Source: Diadema setosum (Eukaryota > Echinodermata > Echinoidea > Diadematoida > Diadematidae). From it: a stretch of DNA of 64,000 bases. Below the pieces are notes generated by a model that was not told where the DNA came from, ran no database searches, and saw only the letters and a list, made by a program, of their open reading frames with translations. Shown here piece after piece: positions 56,401 through 64,000 of the stretch. Every line of letters starts with the position of its first letter. Position 1 is the stretch's first letter. The position numbers and the translations under genes were made by a program. The DNA is taken from assembly GCA_033980235.1 (NCBI GenBank), contig CM067059.1, positions 26,384,922 through 26,448,921 of the forward strand, written 5' to 3'.

Positions 56401-56583
56401 ACACTTCGTAGACGTTTGTCGAGATGCCTACCTCCGTTTGGCGTTCTCATGCCCCTCGTCAAGCCACCACGAAGTCCGTCAGGCCCGATTCTCGACGCGT
56501 CGTTCTCGCTGTCAAACTTCTCCAAAGAGAAGTCTCCGTTCGGTGAAGCCTTTTCGTCACTGCCGTATTCACCATCAGCGCTC
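43919..56583 (-). CDS. Gly/Gln/His-rich transcriptional regulator, possibly Dachshund-like; three exons, N-terminus outside window
   Basis: Minus-strand exons 56583-56432, 45291-44957 and 44449-43919 join at GT-AG junctions with matching phase (1 nt then 0) to give 338 residues. In order: an acidic Ser-rich start (EKFDSENDAS), MRTPNGESVLSHHPQNAV, a long Gly run, AVKVEPPEHTDE with a VKVE sumoylation-type site, GLQGFKFPSDMILPQMLPLA, NQAAQLATMSMLMNP, Gln/His runs, an Ala/Ser-rich end and TAG. These are features of a transcription regulator. Four short stretches are collinear with the middle of vertebrate DACH1 (DSENGDM, LSHPLNHLQQ, LPFMMMPHPLIPVSL, MSQMNHLSTIANM). That resemblance is weak, from memory and unscored. 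Neither the Ski/Sno-type nor the C-terminal Dachshund box is visible. It is convergent with CLASRP. Confidence 0.6.
44195..44290 (-). repeat. Coding CAG/CAC/CAT repeat
   Basis: Interrupted Gln- and His-codon repeats inside exon c. The plus strand reads as Cys/Trp-rich shadow frames. Confidence 0.85.
44957..45291 (-). CDS. Minus-strand gene exon b (Gly-rich, VKVE site)
   Basis: Minus-strand acceptor ctcctaag (AG at 45293-45292) and donor GTGAGA from 44956. The later AG at ~45265 would break phase with exon a. It encodes SVLSHHPQNAVTAIQSATP, ten Gly, further Gly-rich sequence, AVKVEPPEHTDEAGTT and ELANLTDATGLQGFKFPSDM ILPQ. GC content is far above the flanks, as expected of coding DNA here. 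Confidence 0.78.
46174..46999. mobile_element. TA-flanked foldback element (Tc1/mariner-type MITE)
   Basis: TA (46172-46173), then CTAGGTGTTACAAAAAACAT TTCCCAC. The right end gtgggaaatg ... TAACACCTAG is followed by TA (47000-47001). Inner arms also pair (aatagctgaatagtgtacaa / ttgtacactattcagctatt). 826 bp. TA duplication is typical of Tc1/mariner transposition (known). A 74-codon minus ORF inside shows no transposase motif. Confidence 0.75.
49078..49612 (+). repeat. Direct duplication, ~385 bp apart
   Basis: taccaacacgacgttattgg ... ctgaataca ... ttttgacaatatcttccatgggg (49078-49245) recurs with substitutions as taccaacatggcgtcatcgg ... ttttgacaatatcttccgtgggat (49463-49612). Pyrimidine-rich stretches between and after the copies also look alike. 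Confidence 0.65.
51172..51441. mobile_element. Short-motif foldback element (TCATGGGCTGTATGAC type)
   Basis: The left end catgagaccgataaccacga gttatacagcc is mirrored on the right by ggctgtatgactcttgggtgccggtctcatg. The inside has repeated tgtcgaactcatgggctg units (51274, 51307, 51332, 51398) and inverted units (acagcccatgagt). ~270 bp. Architecture matches 26675-26958. The ORFs over it are repeat-driven. Confidence 0.7.
52676..56235 (+). repeat. Field of degenerate ~190-240-bp tandem repeats
   Basis: Sub-block 52676-53330 has three units of ggactat...gtgagatcctcggcgaggg ... ggaggg (near 52680, 52871, 53082). Sub-block 53580-56235 has about eight units with gcttttgcattttcagaatt gaaattcaac...tgcacactt (near 53590, 54245, 54473, 54780, 55361, 55590, 55810, 56046), the later ones also with aatggctaaatcgtggtat...gtcacctc. 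Most units hold a G-rich then C-rich hairpin. No coding capacity. Confidence 0.75.
56432..56583 (-). CDS. Minus-strand gene exon a
   Basis: Minus-strand acceptor ttaccag (AG at 56585-56584) and donor GTAGGC from 56431. Reads SADGEYGSDEKASPNGDFSL, then EKFDSENDASRIGPDGLR ... MRTPNG. It ends with one base (G) that pairs with AA of the next exon to give Glu. The reading-frame match across an 11-kb intron supports a real exon. Confidence 0.7.
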
Positions 56584-56869
56584 CTGGTAAGACAAAAGAT
56601 TAAACTAAAGTCAGTCGTTGAGACATTCAGTCAGTCATTGAATTAGCCCGAAAACTGGTCAAGCACTCCGTTGAAAAAAAAAGAAGGAATGATTAAAATT
56701 TGGATTGAACGTTCTTGAAATGAAAATGATCGCACAATAAAATTGAAGAGCATGACCAAGTACAGCAATCAAAATTCACGGAGAAAATGTCACAGTTTTG
56801 GATGAGATGGAGCTTCATGTTTCCAACTTTTTCTTCGGGGGATAATGAGAAACATCTTGATGAAATACG

Positions 56870-57160
56870 AAAAAACGTATAAATCTAAGAGGAATTTAAA
56901 GTTTATTAGATGAAAATTGGTTTTGAAATGGCTGAGATATCCAAAACAAAGCGATCCCGATTAGGCTAATGACAAATGGGACCCAACTTTTATTAAGATC
57001 GCTTTGTTTTACTTTGTTTTTGGATATAGTCAGCCACTTCAAAGCCGATTTTCATCAAATAAACTTAGAATTCATCTAGATTTGTATCCTCTTTAATATT
57101 AGTCATAAAGTGGTTTCTAAAGTATCTCGGAAATCACATCTCAACCAATACTACATCATC
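56870..57160. mobile_element. MITE relic (AGGGATTGTA family)
   Basis: Shares gatgaaaattggttttgaaa, ccaaaacaaagcgatc and gatcgctttgttttactttg arms with 8713-9090, palindromic about tgggaccca. The termini are eroded. Confidence 0.7.
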
Positions 57161-59219
57161 ATTTTAACATTATTACTGATGTACAAAGCAAACAATAACG
57201 ACAGAAGAAACGAGTCAAAAATTGCTGAAGGATTAAACAGTACACATGCATGCTACTGGTAATAATACAAATGAAAATTCATCGAAGGCGATCACAAAAT
57301 CATGGGGGGGGGGGAGAAAAAAAATGCTCATGATAGGGGAACAGATGAATTCATAACTGTGACCCTCGTGTCAACGCATGCATGACAATGAAGTCTATGA
57401 ATTTTCCATATTTGATGTTTCCTTTGCTGCTGTTGTCATGGTTGTTGAATTTAGATTTTCTCTGTCTTCTTCTTCACTCAAAATTTGCAATGCAAATATA
57501 TTGAATCTAGTACACTATTGCACCATCTTTTTCCTCCAAGCAGCCTATAGTATTCACTAAAAACATTGCATTTTAATTCCACTTTCTATCCCGCTATCTG
57601 TTATTAATTACCAACTAAATGAAGATACCATAAAAAACAGATGAAAAATAAAAGATAGGGAAGTTTCTGTTCACCAGTGACTGCATAATAAGGGATAATA
57701 TAAGCCTAAGCTGGAATGCCTCGAGCTAATTACCAGGGAAATACCAATGAATTTTCATGCAATTCATTTCAACTGGATTAGAAATATTGAAATACATTGG
57801 GAATAACTTGTTACAGCGTACTGTATAGGTCCATAAACCTACGAAAAATAAAACATGAAATATACTAAATGCATAATTATGAATATATTAGTAAAGCCGG
57901 CCTGATGTATAATTGGAAGTGACGGGTCCTATAGCTTGTCCCTTCTAAGTCCTAACTCTGTTGACAGTTAAGTATACCAGTATCCTGCTTGCAGGACAAA
58001 ATATCACAGTCATGTGGTCATATTTTCTCTTTTTTTTTTTCAAGCAAAACTTTCATGATAGAGAAAGCCTCAGTTTGAATAAGGCTATTTCACTACAGTG
58101 TATTACGAACCAGTTTCATGTTCCACTGCTGTATTTTTTTTTCAATATTTTTGAAAGTTAGTTAATTTTATCTGGTAAATGCAGCTTTGTTTACATTTAT
58201 CAAGCTTTTTTTTAAATAAAAATATTAATAATCTCGAGTTTTCAATGTGTGATTTTACATCATCGTGAAGTTACCATCAATACAGCTTATTGGCTGCCGT
58301 GTTTTACTGCAGACAATGTTTGTTATCAACTAACCATCACTTCAGTTCAGTTCAATTCCATATTCAAATAAGGCAAACCTTCTTTAACCTTGATTATTGG
58401 GCAACTCATATAAATGTATAAAGCAGGGTGATCGAGAGTGTCGATACTACTGAAATAAACAAAATCTCAAAATTGCGCGATATCAAGGCATAAATGTAGG
58501 GATAACAGGTGACACGTGGCATTCGCTTTCGCACATTCCTGCACGCAATGCCTTTCTTTTAAATGAATAAACTCATTCTATTTAATGCGAACATTTGCGT
58601 CGAAGACCATTCGCTCGATTCGAGTGGTAAGTCAAGGCGTATTTACATAAGCACCAGTGCATCTTTGGTAAAAATAGCATCACCAAAGGACTCATAGTTT
58701 CGACTGAATATGTCTTGATAACGAAAAGTCCCATGTATCTTTTATCGCATGGACAAACAGCTTTAAAACGAAGCATAGGAAACAAAACAAACCGTGGCGA
58801 ATATAATATACCATGCATGCATACAGTACGATCGCGGAAATAGACCTGCTAAAAAGTAGAATTACAATTACATCAAAGTGTCAACATAAATTCATAGGAA
58901 ATTACTAGAAAAAAAATCCTATTTTCCTAGTCAAGCTCTGCTTATGAAGATGGCCCCCTGCATTTCAAATAATTTCTTTTAAACCTTTATTCGAAGAAGT
59001 GTTTCCAACGATAGTGTACCTTCAATCTGATATTATTCTTTACTTTATACGTCTTTTCCTACAATTGTATTACATAATAATGTAAATTATTGCATATAAT
59101 TCATCAATATTGTATTTTTAATTGATATATGTTGTATTCTTTATTTGGTATATATTTGCTTTTGTTTACCATTTTCTTCTTTCTTGAAATGTTTGAATAT
59201 GTATATGCATGTAAATATA

Positions 59220-59312
59220 TGATATTTTTCATTTTCGAAGCGCCATGAGCACTGAAAAGTGGACCTGTGCGCTATACAAGTAGCCACTATTATTATTATT
59301 ATTATTATTATA
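59220..59312 (+). mobile_element. LINE-type 3' tail ending in (ATT)n
   Basis: gcgccatgagcactgaaaagtggacctgtgcgctatacaag followed by (ATT)n resembles the 3' ends of CR1/L2-type retroelements, which end in short microsatellites (family knowledge). No reverse transcriptase lies directly to the left, so it looks 5'-truncated. Confidence 0.45.
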
Positions 59313-60449
59313 ATTCATATGGTTATGCCGACACTATGTTACATTTTGTGGTATATACTGTATTGGAAATGGCATGCAGAAATAAAACTGAACTGAGTGA
59401 CTGATCTGAACTGAACTGCATCGTGCATCCCCCTCGAAATGTTTCTCCTCAAAATCCCGCTCATATATATATATATATATATATACATATATATAAGATT
59501 AAGCGAGAATTAATGTTTACGAGATATTTTCAGAGTTATTCACATGTTGGCTTGATGCACTTTTGGGTATTATCATCATTCTTTTCATAGTTAGTCTTTT
59601 TAAATCTAAACTATTATCATATCATTTTCATCATCACTCTTACCACAATGAATACCATGGTAAGCCACTACGATCATCAAAATTCCAATTTAATTTTGAT
59701 TTAACCAATGATATCGCTGATATTCATAGCACTGAGTTTACACGTGGACTCGCCTCAAGCATGTCAAGGTTTAAAGTTATCTCACAATGTATCTCACTAG
59801 CCAAGGTTTGTCGGAATAAAGATGAATGTTGTGTCCTTCATTGTTTGACATCTGACTTGTGACAGATATCATTGGAGGACTTACTTTTAATACTTGTCTT
59901 AGCCAGCTTTCAATGAGTCCAGTATCAATGGCCGCGTATATAACGAGAGATATCAAACACCAATTTACCTGTATATCTTACACCACTTTGACACACGTGC
60001 CAGATATCAATATCTAGATATCAAGTGTACGCTTGCGTCAGATTACAAAAACTACACTTGACATCGCTAGCGCGAGATCCATCATTTTTCTTTTATTTTC
60101 AAATAAAGAAAAGAGACACTGAAACTTCATACCAAATCACCTTGGGTATAATTCCATCTATTTTTAAAATTTGGAAGCTATTAGTCCATATGCATCATTG
60201 GTTTGAATGAATACATGAATACAACCGCCATACTCAGTAACCAAGCTCTTCCTCAAGCACAACCACCTCATAATTATGTGATCGACATCGTAAGTACACA
60301 GGCTGCTGATGGTACAGATAAACTTAAGGGTGTCAGAAATGTTTTATTTCTTGACTGGTACATACAGCTCATCATTTCAAAAGGAATTCCAGTGCAGTTA
60401 AAATTCAGTCTGAAAAGAAAAGGTGAAATTTTTCTGTCACAACAGTGAA

Positions 60450-60660
60450 AATTTGATCAAAACTGGATGAAAATAAGGAAGTTGTGACATTTTGAAGCGT
60501 CGCTAGTTTTCCAAGAAACAGTTCTTGAACTGTCAATTATTATGAATATGCAAATAATGAAGAGATGATGTCATCACCTCAAAATGTGCATGTTGAAAAT
60601 TCCAGTTTTTCATTCACACATAATTTTACACTTTTAAGACATTATTTACCTTTTACAGAT
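60450..60660 (+). mobile_element. Fragment of AGGGGAAATCC-type MITE
   Basis: gatgaaaataaggaagttgtgacattttgaag ... gaaacagttcttgaactgtca ... gatgtcatcacctca matches the interior of 29369-29998. The termini are missing. Confidence 0.6.
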
Positions 60661-61089
60661 GAAACAAAACCCAGTGTTAGTGCTTCAAAATAGTTCTAAA
60701 GTGTTAAGGATAGAAACAACAATGTAAACATGTTAATCATTATAATCAATGTTAAGTATAGCTAAATATACAAAATGTGAACAATAGTCATAATAAATCT
60801 GTTTCTAGAATAAACCGCCTACAGTAATGGTCTACTGAGAAAAATAATGATATCTCCTTACATTTTAGGCTTTACTGCCAGATATATGTGATTTAATCCG
60901 GGAACAGCAGAGTGATATTTTCCTTGAATCAGACGGAGGTGCGGCATATTACATTTTCTTTAATTAAGCTTACTCATTATGGCAGTACCAATAAAAAAAG
61001 CATTTGAATTACAAACGGAATTATGCGCTCAATCAAACATACAATAAAAATTAATGTGCACAATAGCAGTCACTACTACGTGTCAGAGA

Positions 61090-61810
61090 TCTGACAAGTA
61101 TTTTATGATGATGACAAAGGACTATGCAGAACCCAATGACATTGTCCAACATAGGTCCGAAAAACTAAACATCAGAAACTATAACACAAATTATACTTCA
61201 AAGTTTCTTCCACCACACTATCAAAAGTCATTTTTCTTACCCCAACAGATGAGGAATGTAAGGCTGATAGAACCCTTGAGTCTAGAAAATCAACCGGCTA
61301 TGACGGACTTATGAAGGTGTTAACATCTATTTTTTGAAGGAAATCATTATTATCACACCTCTTACATAAAATTTGAACCAAAGTTAATTGGTAAGTGTCC
61401 TAATTCATTTGAAGTATCTAAAGTGGCTCCTTGTTTTTAAATATCAATATTACCCGGTATTTCTAAGATGCTGGAGAAAATTATTCATAAACACTTGTGT
61501 ATTTTCCTCAATATCAATCATTGGTTGGTCCAATTCCATTTAGTTTCAGAAAAAGAAATATGCTGGTTATGGTATTACTCAGGTACTGAATAAACTCACA
61601 AAATGCTTTGCGAACAAAAAATTTACACCCGATTGAGTTTTCATTTATTTATCAAAGGCATTTGATCCAATCAACTGTGACATTTTGAAGTGTGAACTGA
61701 TGAGATATACATGGTATGCGGGGTGTAACTCTATGGATGACGGACTATTTATCTAACTAAAAACTAATGCAGTTCTCCTCAATCAGAATCCTATAAATCG
61801 AATATTATAA
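61090..61810 (+). pseudogene. Decayed non-LTR retrotransposon reverse transcriptase
   Basis: Across several frames one can read fragments typical of Jockey/CR1-type reverse transcriptases: a KSTGYDGL block (61291-61317), SKMLEKIIHKHL (~61460-61495), FRKRN (~61545), LSKAFDPIN then CDILKCELM (~61650-61705), the last matching the conserved KAFDTVNHDIL motif. Upstream, KFLPPHYQKSFFLP (~61200) fits the linker seen before the RT domain. Multiple stops and frameshifts; the catalytic YxDD was not found. Plainly non-functional. Confidence 0.7.
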
Positions 61811-62094
61811 ATTCACCTTCGCAGTTTAGTTATGGACTCTTTGCACACTATACAAACATTTTATATTTTCATTAAAATTTAGAAACTCACACTAGATTCA
61901 TCAATATTTCAAGTCTCCAAGTGCTTTTTTGTAACAGATCATCACTAAATATTTCTTAAACACATATCATAATATTTAAATCACATAACTGGAATGTTAT
62001 TGTACCAATTAGGCCTATTATATTTGTATTGACGTACATCCAATATTGCTAAACCGCAAGATCGATCAAATTCTTAGGCATAATGGTTGATTAA

Positions 62095-62179
62095 CCCGTT
62101 GAGGACGAGTCCCGAGTATACTCGGGCAGGGGTCTATGGGAAATGCGTGTTGTACCAAAATCAGCCCGTCCTCAATGGG
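62095..62179. mobile_element. 85-bp TTAA-flanked mini-element
   Basis: TTAA (62091-62094), then CCCGTTGAGGACG. The right end CGTCCTCAATGGG is followed by TTAA (62180-62183). The inside has a perfect hairpin cccgagtatactcggg. Termini starting CCC in TTAA indicate a piggyBac-type MITE. Confidence 0.8.
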
Positions 62180-63519
62180 TTAATTTTGAGTTTGTAGTGC
62201 AATGATCACAATGTTCATAGTGGAGGCATATTTTATACTGTCTGAGAAACTTTGTCTGTCAGAAGACATTGACTATTGTCCGTACACTGCCCTAATATTG
62301 TCGTATACTATACCGACTATAAAAATGTGTGGGGAAATTGTTCTTCAACCAAAACAAACTCGATACATGACGTGTTTGCATTTATCAAAAACAAAACAAA
62401 ACAAAATAGCCGTGCGGTATCAGAATACGAACTCCTACATACGTACCTCCATCCGACCAATCATTTTCTCAATCAAAAACACTACAATTTAATTACATTC
62501 CAACTTTTCAAACAGCATATGCCCTGATACACGTTCAAGCGATTCCCTTCAGTGATCTATGACTTTCTAATTCCTAAATCCATTCTTACCCAACTCCTCG
62601 TTCGTCTTACTATCATCTGGAAAAACCAAGAATTGCCTTAGCACGAATCTTCAAAACATCATGGGCCGGATGTCTGGAATTTTGCACCCGACAACCTTAG
62701 ACAATGAAAATATGGTCACTTATTCAAAAGCAGATTGAAGATAATTCTTAAAGCAACATACCTTTGATAATTAGAGCATGTCGCTAATTTCTCGATTGCT
62801 TCTCCATCTCCATTAAAGGTCTCTTTAATCAAAAAGGTCCCGAATTTGTTGTTCTACACCTTAGGTGATATCATGGCCCACGAGCCCCTCATTGGCCCAA
62901 ACACAATTCTTCACTATTCCTTTTTTTATGTGTTTTTCTTTAAACTTGATATTTAGAAGAAAAGGAAAGGGAAGAAGAAGAAAAAACTTCTCATCTCTCA
63001 GAAGTAAAATGTTGTAGCTGCTAAATTATCCATTCAAAACAGGACTTTTGGAATGCCTTTGTGCACAAAGCAATGATGTTGTTGGTTGGAGTTGTGTAAG
63101 TTGGTTAGATCACCACATCAGCTTATTTGCATAATCATGTGGTTGCGGCCGAAAGCACCATTCGTTGAAAACACGCGACTCTTAGAATTCCACAACACTC
63201 TTATCTTATGTCTAATTTCGAAGAAACTTCTGCAAATATCTTCGTCTGATATTACTCTTCACCAGAGTGAATTGGGATGGAATGTAGTGCAATAACAACG
63301 TTAAAGCGTATCACACAGAAAATAACAAAGAGCAAATCATTTTTATTTTGACAAACAAGGAAACAATGAAATCACTGTGGAGTTTGTTTGTGTGTATGTT
63401 TGTTATGTTTTTGTTTTGTTTTATCTATCTAAACACGGATAGCAAAATCGCACTCAGCACTCAGTCTATGGCGCGCCATTCACATTTTACAAATGATTCC
63501 GAAAAAAAGTTTTTTTGCC

Positions 63520-63923
63520 GAAAAAAAAACCCGTCAGTTTATCAGTTCATTATCTAATTTTTTTTTTCGAAAGAAACTTTGTCTACCGAGCGAAAAACTA
63601 AGTTTATCGATAAACTCTGTTTATCAAGTGTAAAACTAGTTTATAAAGCGTGTCGATAAACTTAGTTTATCGCAACCCCCCCCCCCCCCCCGCAGTTTAT
63701 CAGTTGACAACTAAGTACTGTTTTTTTTTTTCGAGATAATGATTCTTTTTTTCTCGAGAGAAAGTTTATCGATAAACTATGTTTACTACGTTATAAAATA
63801 AATCTAAGTTTAGCGTGAAAACATAGTTTTTCAAATGATACATTTAACTTATCACTGAAGCTCTCTCTTTATCGACCGATATTCTGATTTTTTATTTTCG
63901 ATAAAATAGGTTTTCGGAAATTA

Positions 63924-63968
<45 letters not shown>

Positions 63969-64000
63969 AACCGATGAACAAAGTTTATCAAAAGAGAAAC
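63520..64000. repeat. Cluster of AGTTTATCGATAAACT-type palindromes
   Basis: Repeated agtttatcgataaact, tagtttatcgcaa, gtcgataaacttagtttatc and agtttatcag units from 63533 to the right edge, with a C-tract at 63677-63691, a second block at 63769-63785, and aaagtttatcaaaag at 63979. It is cut by the window end. Confidence 0.75.
63920..63959 (+). repeat. (TTA)n microsatellite
   Basis: About 13 TTA units. Confidence 0.95.

Larger units (their letters stand above)
45292..56431 (-). other. 11-kb intron of the minus-strand gene
   Basis: Holds the Tc1-type MITE (46174-46999), a C-tract at 47786, a ~385-bp spaced duplication (49078-49245 and 49463-49612), G-run 50311-50322, the foldback element 51172-51441 and the degenerate tandem field 52676-56235. 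No further exon was recognised, but small ones could be missed. Confidence 0.5.
56584..64000. other. Repeat-bearing non-coding region upstream of exon a
   Basis: Contains the items listed separately at 56870, 59220, 60450, 61090, 62095 and 63520. Upstream exons of the minus-strand gene are expected on this side, but none was recognised inside the window. Confidence 0.45.

Overview
This is nuclear DNA of an animal, most likely a marine invertebrate deuterostome such as an echinoderm. The evidence is GT-AG introns of 0.7-2.2 kb, exons of 50-400 bp, very many microsatellites and G/C homopolymers, and dense small DNA transposons. The phylum is inferred from the general look of the repeats plus the protein similarity. 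I could not search for it.

Region 83-19082 (+) is most of one well-supported gene: the orthologue of CLASRP (CLK4-associating serine/arginine-rich protein, also SFRS16/SWAP2). Thirteen coding exons join in frame with compatible phases and give 615 codons to a TAG stop. Only the first ~65 residues lie left of the window. Its introns hold two palindromic MITEs, a Helitron-like element, an unusual CAA/CAG/CCA repeat beside a splice donor, and several TTAA-flanked elements.

Region 19083-43918 is the 3' flank of CLASRP and a gene desert. It holds two full copies of a ~1.1 kb Helitron-like family that carries arrays of AGGTCA direct repeats, nested foldback elements (26.2-27.9 kb), a TTAA MITE between duplicated flanks (29.2-30.1 kb), G/C-tract repeats (31-34.5 kb), a seven-copy 97-bp satellite (37.27-37.94 kb) and a large palindrome (38.7-39.35 kb).

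Region 43919-56583 (-) carries three phase-compatible exons of a second gene, convergent with CLASRP. They encode 338 residues of Gly-, Gln- and His-rich sequence with a sumoylation-type motif. Several collinear short stretches resemble the central part of Dachshund (DACH/dac) co-regulators. That assignment is tentative, because neither conserved Dachshund box is visible. The 11-kb intron between its first two exons holds a Tc1/mariner-like MITE, a short-motif foldback element and a 3.5-kb field of degenerate tandem repeats.

Region 56584-64000 has no recognisable exon. It holds a MITE relic, a LINE-type 3' tail, a decayed non-LTR reverse transcriptase, a tiny TTAA element and a cluster of palindromic motifs at the right edge.

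The most interesting non-genic signals are (a) three foldback elements built from many copies of one short motif in both orientations, one with a visible 6-bp target duplication, and (b) the Helitron-like family that disperses nuclear-receptor-type DR1 arrays.
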